Shown one piece after another: positions 36,250-48,229 of a stretch of 64,000 bases of DNA. The notes beneath the pieces were generated by a model. It saw only the letters and a list, made by a program, of their open reading frames with translations. It did no database searches and was not told the DNA's origin. The stretch is taken from positions 7,481,011 to 7,545,010 of the forward strand of contig JAQFVV010006221.1 in NCBI GenBank assembly GCA_028023455.1, in the 5' to 3' direction. The stretch's first letter is position 1, and the number at the start of each line of letters is the position of its first letter. The translations under genes were made by a program, and so were the position numbers. Origin of the DNA: Epiperipatus broadwayi (lineage: Eukaryota > Onychophora > Udeonychophora > Euonychophora > Peripatidae).

Positions 36250-36530
36250 ATATTATACAATCAGATACATATCATACAATCAAATAGTTCTTCAAATATT
36301 CCCAAAGGATTGATTAATACAAGTCTTCTAATTCTGCATATCATACAATCAAATAGTTCTTCAAATTTGCAGAGGATTGATTAATATATGTGTTCTGATT
36401 TTGTATATCATACAATGAAATAATTCTTCAAATATTCCAGAGGATTAATTAATACAAGTCTTCTAATTCTGCATATCATACAATTAAATAGTTCTTCAAA
36501 TATTGCAGAGGATTGACTAATAAATAAATC
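36250..36530. repeat. Minisatellite, about 68-bp unit, four copies
   Basis: Four imperfect units, each with 'catatcatacaat', 'agttcttcaaat', 'agaggattgattaata' and 'tcttctaattctg'. AT-rich with no frame. Confidence 0.88.
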
Positions 36531-37162
36531 TTTTCAAAATTGTAATGTTTGGTTCAAGTTATCAACAATATTCATATTCCATAATGCAAAATCTTTTTAA
36601 ATACGTTAGTGCTTCATTTAATAATATGAAAGTCTTTCTTCATTATATAATCTTTATGATAAAACGATATAAATTTTAATTTATAAATATCTATGATTTA
36701 TAAGGCAAAGACTTTGAATAAAAATAAATTTTGTAAAGTTTTTAACTTCTATTCTGAATAATTGTACGAGATAAGTAGTATTTTTTAAATTATTATTAAT
36801 AAAACATTTATTATTAATCAGAAGAAGGTTAAAAATATTAACTGAGGAAGAAAAGAAAAATTCTGTGTTGCTAATTATACTGCTGGTTCAAATAAAACTA
36901 TCTAAATAAAACAATATACGTTAAAAATTTAACCAAGAAGGGAAAATAGAGATTGTTGTACGTAAATTAATAATTTGTTAGATTAAAGTAAAACAATCTA
37001 AGTAATTAGTTTCGATGTCACAAATTTAAGATTAAACTAAAAAAAAGAAGTCGCGCATAAATGTCTATTACTTGCAATATTTGTTATTGAATAAAGTTTC
37101 CATTTATGTAATCCATTTATAATAACTGAAACATAGGCTTATTTATACCTGTGTCTATATAT

Positions 37163-37222
37163 ATATGTAATATTAGGGTATGAGCACAGACTTTCACACG
37201 ACCCACCACTCTCCACTCCATC
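37163..37222 (-). repeat. Family B 3'-end fragment
   Basis: 'agggtatgagcacagacttt' and 'cccaccactctccact' match the B 3' end in inverse orientation. Hammerhead absent. Confidence 0.7.
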
Positions 37223-38439
37223 TAATACATTTATGTAAAATATGCAGTGTATATATTATTATGTATTATAATAATAATTACCATAATACTAATATTAATA
37301 GTATTTAAATTACAAATTTATAAAATTTACGCACTTAAAGAAAATCATATATTTTCCATTGCTATTAAGTGTTATTTAAGTTAGCTATATATAGAGTATA
37401 GTTTATTCATATTTATATACGTATTCTATAAAATATATTTTCTCGTCTTCTATATATAACATTTAATTAAAATAAACTTATTTAACCAGCGCTGCTATGT
37501 TTAATTTTGTAGATTAATAATAAATGTAACCAACATCCTCAACATTTAAAATAATTGTTTATGCCACATTTAATATACATATTAAAATTTCCTTCTAAAT
37601 TTCTTTAATTAAATCAATAATAATAATAACTTGGTAACTTATTGCTTTACGTTTGAAAATTAACATTATTCTCATATTTATTTTTATACCTATTAACTCT
37701 CTCCCTACTTCTTTTTAATATCTTTATTTTGTAAAATATTTTTGATTCAGTTTACTGTTTTCCCCATGCCACCATTAAACTGATGCTTGATTATATTTTC
37801 CTTTTTTAAAAAAGAATTAAAAGCGGAGTCACGTAATCACAATGTCTAACTAGTAATTTTTTTAATTTGTTACTTCTACCATTCTAAGTAGGATGTAAAG
37901 TATAGTTACCTTTTGGTTAATCTTTTCATATTGTTCATTGTAGTATTTTTACTTCTCATTCAGTTGTTTTCATCTTGAAATTCCTGTTGCTATGACAATT
38001 ATTGCCGATAAATTTTACCTGGAAAAATGTTAGTTAAAAAAAGCGTGTCATTCAAATAAATGCATGTCTAACGTTGATTAAATTGATGGTGTCTGAGTAA
38101 TGCAATCGATAAAAGTATTGTAACGAAAGAATATTAGCATGCTATTTATTTATTTATTTATAGTTCAGCCTATAGATGGTATTGATGTACTTTTTATTTA
38201 AAAAATGTTATATAAATAAAATGACTAATTTGCTTATTGCTTCGGTTGTATGGTTATTCTTGTGGAATATTAATTACCACATCTAGATATTATCTTTGCG
38301 CGCGCGTGTGTGTACGTGTGTTTTTTATTTAAAAAATAAACTATATTATTAATAATAAGTGTCATAAATAATGGTAGTGATGATTTTGACATACGACATA
38401 ATAAATTAAATCTAATTATATATCTGTCAAAAATATATA

Positions 38440-38660
38440 GGATTTTCTCAGAAGAAAATAAAGATTGATAATGATGAATTAGAAAAAGTTTACAACTACA
38501 AATACCTTGGTCAAATTATCAATACAAATGTTAAACATAATGTATGGAATTAATCATAGAATTCAACTTGGCTGATGTGTTTTACCAATTCTTACATATG
38601 GATCTGAAACTTGGACATATAGGAAAAGCAACAAAGAGAAATCATCAAAAAATCCAGAAA
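38440..38660 (+). pseudogene. RTE-like LINE fragment (upstream part)
   Basis: Residues 'KIDNDELEKVYNYKYLGQII' (the F.YLG block after the RT palm) and then 'LPILTYGSETWTYRK' with one frameshift. The copy resumes after an inserted segment at about 39,280. Confidence 0.7.
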
Positions 38661-38689
38661 TTGTATAATTGAGCCTAAATATATATACT

Positions 38690-39250
38690 TTCTTCAAATT
38701 TAACCTCTCCTCATTACCTACTAGTCACTTTCTGGTGTGGAGGAGAGGCTTCACAAACCTTGATCTTCTATGTAAATTGTGTCAAGCAGACGATGAAACT
38801 CTAAATCACCTGTTTTACACCTGTCTCTTTCTTGCTCCACTGTGATCCCTAATTGTGGATGGTGTGTCTTCTGATATAAGGGATGTGCTATCTATCAAGA
38901 GAGCCATCAAGAATGGCACTTACTCCATTTTCCTGCTTTTCTCAGTTTGGCTCATGAGATGCAAATATCTTTTCTCCCATACCAACCACAACATTGGTCA
39001 ATTCTACACTGATATAATTGGCAGGATCAAGGACAGAGACAAGCTGCTGACACCTTACTCTTTGTTAAGGGACACCTGGTCTAAGTTCACTTTAAACAAG
39101 GGCTAAACACCTCATGCTTAGTATAGACTTTTCATTGCCTCAGGTATATCTATTGTAAACAATGCCAATTACCTTTGTTTATAATAATTCTATATAAATT
39201 TTAAGAATCTCATGTATAATTCACTTCTTTTAATAAAAATAAATAAATAA
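38690..39250 (+). pseudogene. LINE 3' end with zf-RVT domain
   Basis: One nearly open frame: 'WRRGFTNLDLLCKLCQADDE', then 'TLNHLFYTCLFLAPL', a stop, then an 83-codon open part (38,855-39,106) 'IKRAIKNGTYSIFLLFSVWL' and onward to TAA. The C..C....H....C spacing is that of the reverse-transcriptase zinc-binding domain. The segment ends in '(aaat)n'-type sequence 'aaaaataaataaataaag', a LINE-like tail. It sits between two parts of an RTE-like LINE, so it is probably nested. Confidence 0.75.
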
Positions 39251-39279
39251 AGAGACTTCAGAACAGATTGAAAAAAAAA

Positions 39280-39800
39280 TACATCAGTGTAAGAACAAAC
39301 AGGTATAACTGACATTATTGAAAAAGTTAGGAGACTGAAATGGAACTGGGATGAATTCATTATTAGAAGATGCAGTAATAGATAGACAATTGAAATCTTA
39401 CACTGGATCCCAAGCGATTGATGAGTGCTGGTTGCAATGCATCTTGAGGATTATTTGACTTTTATTGTATCTTTGTTAATAAGATTTGAAAAGAATGTGT
39501 GATGGTATGGAAGTTGTTTAATATAATTATAAAGATATTATGCATACAGAAAAATGTGGATAACTACGAAATCTGACATATTAATCTTTAACTAAGGTTT
39601 AAAGGTTATATTTGGGCTAGAGACAATTTCTAGTTGAATAAATGATTAGTGATAATCATTCTGTATTTATCCAGAGTGTCAAAGTTCAAAATTTAACAAA
39701 TTATAAAAGACCTATAAAGCAACCAAATATGAGATGGATGAACAAAATAAAGTAGTTTGCTGCTATGATGTGGAAAAAAGAGGATAGAGATCAGACAAAG
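39280..39800 (+). pseudogene. RTE-like LINE fragment (downstream part)
   Basis: 'EQTGITDIIEKVRRLKWNWD' type residues with 'ILHWIPSD' nearby, then at 39,690-39,790 'MRWMNKIK', the conserved C-terminal order of this LINE. About 260 bp between them is disrupted. Confidence 0.65.
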
Positions 39801-40024
39801 TAATCCACTCAGGGGAAGTCTTCATTCTGTAATGAATAGATAATGATCATGAACAATGATAATGAATTATATGTTTAATTATTATTTTTTAAATCTATAT
39901 TAATAATAATGGTATGTTGATAAACATGTTAATGTTAGAAGTGATATTGAAAATATAAAGTTGCAACAATTATTTATATGTGAATTCATAATCATTTCAA
40001 TTATTAATCGATTTGTTTTTGGTT

Positions 40025-40335
40025 GAAAGTCTCTCCAACTTTAGACCACTTTCTCCAATCCATTACTGCTTTTCTTGACATCACTCCAGAAAACTTCCTT
40101 ATTTTATCCATTCATTTGTTATGTGGTCTCTTTCTAGGTCATTATAATATCTTGGTTTCCAATTTAAGATACTGACTGGCCGTTTGTTATCATCTCTTCT
40201 AACAATAACTCAGCTCAATTCCATTTGAATCTTTTAATTTCTTTTAATAATGTCAATAATAACTTTTTCCTTTCACCGATATATTTTTCCATACTTATAG
40301 TCATAAATATTTTCCACTTTAAAATAATCAATCAA
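40025..40335 (-). pseudogene. RTE-like LINE C-terminal fragment
   Basis: Minus-strand residues 'SRKAVMDWRKWSKVGETF' type end, with 'ERDHITNEWIK' and 'IVRRDDNKRPVSILNWKPR' upstream in broken frames. It faces the plus-strand copy ending at 39.8 kb. Confidence 0.65.
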
Positions 40336-40339
40336 ATAT

Positions 40340-41985
40340 TGCTTTTCTATAGTCATATGTAAGAATTAGTATATGTATATATTCATACTTCTGAAGCCAT
40401 TGTAAAGGGAACAGATTATTTTAATGCAAATATCTGCTAGACTTTTAAAATGGTTGCCTTGATATTTGCTTTAAGATATATATGTATGATTAAAAATAAG
40501 GGTACTTGATATGTGTGTGTGGAGAAATACATATAACTATTATTTCCTGCAAGTTAAAACAAAACAAAAAAAATCTTATCTTCTATGGGGATTGCTGTTA
40601 TTCTGCTAGAGGAATGTTGATGAGTTTTGCTGTATAATGGGCTATATAAAGATTTTTTATTAATTTTATTTTTTTATTATATATATACCCCTTTTACTTC
40701 AACAAAAAAACTCCAACAAAAAAACAATTATTTTAAGTGAGAAAATTTGTTTACCTTCAGGGATTGTCATTTAATAGTAATTGATCATTTCTTGGCAATG
40801 ACAAAGGTTAAAGGTTATCTCTCTTTACATGGCTATGATCTCGTTTCTATTCTTTATTATAATAACAATCCATGGAAACATTTAATTCATTATATATATA
40901 TACTTTCATAAAACTCTTAAACATCTTTCACAGAAAAATGGACTGCATTGAAATGTTAAGCATGACCAATAAATCAAAATGACATTAATTAAGAACTACA
41001 ACAATGACTATTAAGAAAACTGAAAATAATTAAATGGTTAGTTGCTCCAGAGTTCACTTGGAAATTCACATGAAGTTCCAAAATTAGATGCTACAGAATT
41101 AAGCTGTGATTCATGGATCTTGAACTGTATAATCTGCCAGTTTATTAATGCTCTAAAATGGGTAGGCCAGGCTTCTAATAATTTTGTCCATCATTTAAAA
41201 TGATCACAGGAAAAAAGAACAAACTATTAGATTTCCTTCTTAGATATCATTTGCAATTACTTGTAAATAATTTTATGACTATTCTAACTGCAGAAGAAGG
41301 AAAAAAGTAATATAAAAAATAAAAAGAGAGGCAATGAAGACAGAATAAAAAGGAAAAAATACTAGTGTCACAATTGTTGGAGTGTAATTAAAGAATGGAA
41401 ATTGGAAATATAAAAAGTAGGCAATTAAATTGTTATGTTTAATTTAGAGAGATGAACTGGGATATTACGTAATAAGATCATGTTTTTTTTCAAATCTATA
41501 TGTTATTTTCAATGTGAGAATGATCTACAAATAAATGTATTTTTTTTTTTTTCGCATTTTTAATCAACCAGTGCTGCTCAAGATTTCTTATCAATAATTG
41601 AACTGCTGCCTTTAAATTTCTGTATTATTTATAAAGATCCACTTTATTGCTCTGCTAAGAAAAAAATGTTAATGGTTTTTTTAAATCAAAGTCTTAATAA
41701 CCCAATCACTGGCAAATATTAATGAGGACTTTTTTCTTAGAAAACCTATTCATTTCTATGACACCCTCTATAATAGAATTCAATGCTGATCCAAATTAAC
41801 AGTTTTATTAATAGCAATTGAAATTCAGTGTAAATAGCAATTGCTTCTAAAAAACCAGATGCATGTTTAATATATCTGTTTGTTTGAGATAGGATCTTGG
41901 TGCATACTGACATTCTTCAGTGCCAATTATATTAGCTTCTTTTATAATCTAACTCCTATTTCAAGATAATTCATAAGCTGTCATT
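40340..41985. other. No gene identified
   Basis: AT-rich sequence with A and T runs. The 41.0-41.2 kb part is slightly more complex and could belong to the LINE remnant next to it, but I cannot support that. Confidence 0.4.
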
Positions 41986-41994
41986 GTTTTAATA

Positions 41995-42210
41995 TGGAAT
42001 AGTTCAAGTTTCTTTATAGCAATTTTTTTTTGCTCGACCAAAGTATTTATGATGGCCAATCAATAACAAACTATCTGAATTCATTGAATCCAGTTTATTT
42101 AAGTTATAGTTATTGTTTCTACATCCACATGCATTAAAGTTACTAAGAAGAAAAATTATGATTTTGAATGACATTGATGCAATAATATTATCTATCAAGA
42201 GCTTTCTTTT
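41995..42210 (-). pseudogene. Possible LINE endonuclease fragment
   Basis: Minus-strand 'FKIIIFLLSNFNACGCR' resembles the 'GDFNA' box of AP-type LINE endonucleases, and 'LDSMNSDSLLLIGHH' resembles the following 'GK.N.NG..LL' block. The Asp of GDFNA is replaced. Weak but ordered similarity. Confidence 0.38.
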
Positions 42211-43764
42211 CTAAACTTTTTAAACTTAACACTGAATCAAATGGTCACAAATACCATTGTGAAAAACAATTTTTAATATCGTAGCTTGTCTTTGATACAT
42301 CTAGAAATTTTGTGAATTCAACAGCATCCAATTACCTTTCACTCAATAATCTTCCCCCAAAAAATTTATAACACCATCTGTTCAATTATATTTTCATTTC
42401 CTTTTTCAGGAGGACAAATTTTATTCTGAACAATTATATTGTTCTTAAGCCATAACTGTTTTTAGCCAACAAAAGCTAGCCTATATTCAGTTCTCGAAGA
42501 ATTTTAAAGCTCACACATTCAATGGATCTGTATATTTAGGAACACTGAAATACTTACCTGTATTATATTATCTTCTTTGCTGCCATTATTGATATTAAAA
42601 TTATTGTTTCTGCTTAAATGAACTATTTTTCAGTCATGATGGCTTGCCAGATTTTGTGAGGCGTATTTTTATACCATTTGTTTTACATTCTTTTTCATTG
42701 GTCATGGACAGTAGATTTCTAAATGAAGTTATTTAAATATACAATTATTTATTGAGTAAAATCGTTTCCCCAATCCGGTTCTTAAGTGACTTATTATTGA
42801 TTATACTATCTAATGCAAGATCATAACTAAGGATGTGAAATCTACTAAACTTTTCCCCATCATTACTTTTTCAGTGTTAAGATATTTGCACATTTCCATA
42901 TATATTTACCCTATAGGTTGGAGTCAACATTATTCTGCTTATACTTAGAGACAAAGGAATTATGGAAAATGTGAAAAAAGAAGCCATTGAAAGTTAAAAA
43001 TTTGAAGGACAAAAAAATTGATTGATAGCTTAAGCACAGAAATGATTACTTGTTTTTTAGAAAGAGAACAAAAGATAAAAAGATTTGAAGAACTAATGGG
43101 AATATAGTTTTCATTAAGTCGAAATTGTAATTTAAACTGGGTAATTATAAATATATATTTATATCCATTAAAAAAAAACAAACAATCTAAGCATATATCT
43201 TTTTTTTTATCTTAAAAAATGTAATAAATGTATTGCATCTGAATAGTGCTCCCTCTAAGGTATGTGCTAATGCACACATGCAGTGCTTAAAAAATTAGTG
43301 GATGAAGAAGATACATCTGCGCATAATAAAATTAATTTTTTTTTTCTGAACTGACACACTGATGATTGCATTCAATGCATATGTTTACCCAACCTTTGAC
43401 CTTGAAAGAAGCTGCTGATATCACGTGCGCCGAATGCATCCGTCACATACATTCATTTAATATGGACACTTTTCCCTACCTTTATATGTTTTATGAGAGT
43501 AAACTTTTCATTTTTATTTATTTTTATCATTGTCAATAAGGCATTGTAGATAGTTAGTTTTGTTAAATAAAGCTATATTATTATTATAGATAATACATTT
43601 ATATTATTATATTATATACTATATTATTTAAACTATATTATTAAATTAATTTTTTTTTACTTGATTTATTCGCTGCTCTGGCCTTGGCAAAAAGTTTGAA
43701 AAGAAAGAAAACAGTCAGTGAGTTTAAAATCAAACAGCTTAATGAAATTGTAGAAACATATTCT

Positions 43765-45300
43765 CCAAAAAGTGTCCAGTGAAGTAAGTGCTGTAATTTG
43801 CAATTACTGGCAAGATGGACATGGACAAAATGATTTCGTAATCGGGAAAAAACAGAATGATACTTGGAAATTACATTTTTTAAAATGTTACTTATTCAGC
43901 AAATCACATTTAACCAGCATACAAAAATTAAAATATAAAAATCCTTCATTGCTGGCAACAGGAAATTACGTTTATTTAATGAAACAAAAGGCAATCCTGA
44001 AGAAGTCAAAATTTTAATTGATAATGTATTATTAGCAGTTAAAATGAATATTTCTTTACTTTTTGTCCAATATATTAATTAACATGTAGCAAAAATTATG
44101 CCTTACATTTTTAAAAATAATTAATTCCATTGTAAGAAAAGAAATGATGGAAGAAACAAACAGAGCTGACCTTCACACCCTAACAATTAATGAAAGTACT
44201 GATGTTTTAATACTACCAAATGCTTAATTTTATATTTTAAATTCAGATGTAAAAATTCTAACCAATACAAAACTATTTTTGGTGGAATAATTTAGTTTAA
44301 AACTTGTAACACAACTTCAGTTGTATCAGCAATATTGATTTACAAAAAATGATTATGTTTACTTCTGAAGGTGCGTCCATGATGTTGGGTAAAATAAACA
44401 GCATAATATCAAAATCAAAAGAAAAAATATTGCATTTGATTGGCATTTGTGATATTTGGAAAGAACATAAATTAGTAAAAGTGATTGAAACTGTAATGAG
44501 AACAATTTATACTTTGTTTTCTAGATCTACAACAAAAAGAAGCAAATTTCAAGACATTGCTGAAGCTTTTGAAAATGAAATTGGGTGGTTATCTAGACAT
44601 TTTGCACTTAAAGTAATAATTAGAAATTATGATTCTTTGATTGAATATTTTAAATAAGATGTGGATGATCCCATTTCAAAGTTTTGTTTAAAGAAATTAG
44701 AAAACCTTAAATTTCAAGCAAATGTGGGAATTTTGACTGAAATTTTAGAACTTGCTGCCCTGTATAAAATTTTTCAATGGTGCCATCTAATATCACTTGA
44801 TGCATTCCAATTTGTTCATGAAAAAATTAATAAATTTAGAAAACAATATCTCAAACAAACTAATGTTCCATGGAGCATGTAAAAATTATTCTTGATAAAG
44901 CTCAGGAGAACAATATTGAAGTTGACACAGGTTCGATTTTAACATTTAAAAATTTGGTATGTTTTTATTTGCAAGAAAGATTTCCTGAAATTGAAGTACA
45001 GGAATGTACTTGCATTTGATTTTACAGCATTTTCCACATGTGATTTTAATTACGACATTGCAGTAGTTGAATCTCTTTGCTTAAAATATAAACTCATTTT
45101 AAGCCACAAATCGTCTGTAATAAGATAATATAATGATTTTAAATTCTCTATGAAAGAAAAAATCAAATGTAAATTGATAACTACTTTTGTGAATATGGTA
45201 TCATTTTCAGTGGAAAATGAACAGTTTCAGGATCTTTCAAAATTACTGGAAAGTTTTTGGCAACAAGCATTGATTGTGAATGAGATTTCAGTTTGATGAA
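43765..45300 (+). pseudogene. hAT transposase remnant
   Basis: The N-terminal part (43,772-44,017) has 'NDTWKLHFLKCYLFSKSHLT'. The central part (44,349-44,657) shows 'FTSEGASMMLGKINS', the second RNase H-like Asp/Glu region of ZBED/FAM200-type transposases, and 'RTIYTLFSRSTTKRSKFQDI', 'GWLSRHFALKVIIRNYDSL'. The next frame (44,661-44,882) has 'DDPISKFCLKKLENLKF'. The C-terminal dimerisation region is frameshifted beyond 44,880. Domesticated relatives occur in vertebrates, but here stops and frameshifts show a dead copy. Confidence 0.88.
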
Positions 45301-45425
45301 TTTAATAAATAAAGAAATCGTTCAGGAGAAAGTCATTTATATATGCTAATGAGAGTAAAATCATATCAAAGTGATGGAAACATCATAAATCTAGATCATG
45401 TATATTTGGCATAGAAGAAAAGATG

Positions 45426-45779
45426 TAATATTGTATGTTTTAAGTCAATAAACATCACATGATCACCTTTTCTCATGCTTGCCTATAACTGTTATTAAAA
45501 CAGGCAAAGCTCTCTATACGTATTGCCACTCAGTGCAAGTCCGAGTAATCAATGGATGCCAGAAGGCTTGTGCATAAAATCCTAAGATCTAGGTGCAGTG
45601 CTCTCAGATCCAAGGTTCCTCACTGATGAAGGCCATAAGCCAGAAACTAGTCTGGGGATATTGGATGAGTAGGCACTAGATGGGGATTTTATACACAAGC
45701 CTTCTCGCATCCATTGATTAACCAGGCTTGCACTGAGTAGCAATACATATAGAGTTTTTCCTGTTTTAATATTGTATGT
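45426..45779. mobile_element. Family D element nested in hAT, 13-bp TSD
   Basis: Body 45,439-45,766 between TAATATTGTATGT repeats (45,426-45,438 and 45,767-45,779). Long imperfect inverted arms ('aggcaaagctctctatacgt', 'gcttgcactgagtagcaata') flank a central segment with the hammerhead. The left end 'gtcaataaacatcacatgat' and the end 'tcctgttt' match the boundaries of the 1.3, 31.5 and 32-kb copies in reverse. Confidence 0.86.
45618..45657 (+). ncRNA. Type I hammerhead ribozyme motif (family D)
   Basis: CCUCA (45,618-45,622), CUGAUGA (45,623-45,629), stem II GGC/GCC with an A-A opposition at its base (45,630-45,642), GAAA (45,643-45,646), minimal stem III C-UA-G with U16.1, H17 = C (45,652), then UGGGG (45,653-45,657) pairing with CCUCA. 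Predicted cleavage after 45,652 at the preferred GUC triplet. N7 is U here and C in the 32-kb copy, a position that is free to vary. Confidence 0.75.
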
Positions 45780-46139
45780 GACACCTATAATTCAGTAGCA
45801 TATTTCTTCATATATTAGTCTTTTAAATCGTGCAATAATTTATTTTTATAAACCATTTTAGCATTCTATTGAAATGTAATAACTACATATATGCATAGTA
45901 TTTATATGACGATAGTATTCAAATAAAAATTTTTGAATTTAAAATCTTAATAATTTTTATTACAATTTTTTTTATATAATATTTTAGTAATATTTACTTA
46001 CATAATTGATTGTAAAATCAATGAAGAAATATTATTATATCAAATGGCGCACAAATTATTTCGATTTAATAAAAAACGCACAGCCTGAAAAAATGCGCAC
46101 TGTAGTTAGTAAAAATTAGAGGGAACATTCCATCTGAAA

Positions 46140-48225
46140 GATTATTTTGAAGGATTGACTATATTTTAACTGGTAGCGACAGAAAGACGAATCAAAAATA
46201 GATGCAGAAAAAGACAAGTTCTCGTTAATATTAGGATTTAAAATAATTTATATTTTTATTATTAGGATTTAATCAAACTTCAGGGATAATACTACTTTCT
46301 AGAATGTGGATATTTTATTTAGAATTCAATTTTTAAGAATTAATTTATTTATAACAATGTCATATGAATTACTTTGTGAAAATTATTTAGAAATAAAAAA
46401 AAATTAATGTATAGTAGTGGCCTCTATCGCATCAGCTGGAAACAATTTATGTAAATCTGCATCTATTAAGAAAAACAATCCTTTAAAAATATTTAAATAA
46501 TACTACATAATGTGATACAAATAAACATATCGTATTAATTATTATTTAGTATATATTTAAAGATAACGGTATATTTTTTCATCTTAAGTTGTAAAAATTT
46601 CACTTGGCACATTTTAAATAAAATATTAGAAAGTGCTTTAAATGGTTAGACTTATTATTAGTAATTATCTATATTGAAATAAAGGACTTATATAATGCTC
46701 ACTCCGCTACAGGAAGGAGTTTATTGTTAAAAGGAGACTATAGGATTCCTCTTTGAGCCTTAAACGAACTGAGCCAAGTAAATTACTAATATTCACTGCA
46801 TACATTCTTGTCGTTGCAGCTGTTATTACTACATGTTCATTGACATAGTAAACAAACATGGGTGGACTGATTACCAACACTCTCACCAGCATGGTGAGTT
46901 TATTAGTTTTTTATTTTTATTTCTGAGTTTAAGATCAAGAAACACCATGACCTAGTTGAGTTTTCTTAAAGACAAGATGAATGTGTGTGAGAATGAACTT
47001 TTTTTTTTTAATGAATATTTACAATATCATACCATTTCCAATTTTTTTATACACTTCAACAATACTATTTTTTATATCAAAATTTTATTCTTACAGTTTC
47101 GATTGTCCTGCAGACATCATCAGAGCTATAATATCCAAATATATAATCATACAAAATTATGTAAATATAGAAACCAATCTTCATAATCTTGTTTGACCTT
47201 ATATATATACAATGAATATCATTCCATTTATGTTTCCAATGTTTGTAGCTTTATATTAAAGAGCATGTCCATTTTTGAATCAATTATCTCTTACTTTCAA
47301 TTCATTCAGTTATAAATAATCAAATAAAAGATCACCAGATTAATAACTTGGTAGTTCTTAGCACTCTTTGCTTTTAGTAGATAGCCATTGTTTTGATTGA
47401 TAATAACAATTTATTTTTGTCTGTTATGATTATTTACACAAACATATTCACTCTTATTTTATCAAGGAAAAAAAAGCCAAATTGTGTCTCAGTTAAGATC
47501 TATCATAACATTTGAAAAGGAAGACAATAATATTTTCTTGTAGACTCAAAGATAAAATCTAATAAATTTATCATGCTGGCTGATGTTGCTATAAATAGTC
47601 ACACATCAATAACAATTGCAATATTAAGAACATAAGAAATAGTAATTTAGAAATTTTCTTTACTCAATTACTTTAAGATCACCTGAAGGAAACATAAAGA
47701 TATATATATATTGATAATAGAAAATACCTTTTTTTTACAATGAAGTTCCAATTAAAAACAGCAAAATATGAAATCACATAATAAAATTAATAACCTAAAC
47801 TTTTATATGGATTGTGTGGGATAGCCACATTAAAATTGTAAACATGATTACATATGATCAATTTCTGGGATTTCAAAAGCTAAGCACACTCCCCTACAAA
47901 ATAATCTTTTTTCCATCTAGGATAACATAAAATTAATTAATCATTGAAGGTATATCAAGATTAAAAATTGAGATCCTCTACAAATTAATTATCCAATGTC
48001 CAATTACACATCAAGAAATTCATCGTTACAATAATAGTGCACTTCTTTTAAAAATTCCGGTCATCACATTAATTCTTGTCAGAATGAATACTGAACATAG
48101 TACATTAGTAATGCAAACAATTTTTATTTAAAAAAGTCTAAATGATATAGTAATCTTATATTCATTCAATATTTACAACTCCCAATGCATATTCGTCATT
48201 TTCTTTTCTTCCACATTTTCCTACT
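46140..48225. other. No gene identified
   Basis: AT-rich. A 61-codon minus-strand frame over 46,707-46,892 is more GC-rich than its surroundings, but no family or splice context is recognised. A hammerhead-like string lies on the minus strand near 47,092-47,124 (see findings). Confidence 0.4.
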
Positions 48226-48229
48226 TATT

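Larger units (their letters stand above)
43236..46138 (+). mobile_element. hAT transposon (ZNF862/FAM200-like) with TSD
   Basis: The body 43,244-46,130 begins TAGTGCTCCCTCTAA and ends in the complement of GAATGTTCCCTCTAA, both close to the hAT-type CAGTGTTCCCTCTAA. Perfect 8-bp target duplications CATCTGAA (43,236-43,243 and 46,131-46,138) fit the 8-bp rule of hAT elements. The interior is a decayed transposase. A younger family D insertion sits at 45,439-45,766. Defective, but its boundaries are complete. Confidence 0.93.

Noticed and set aside
36250-36530. CRISPR array
   Set aside because: Units are contiguous imperfect tandem repeats without unique spacers, in a eukaryotic context.
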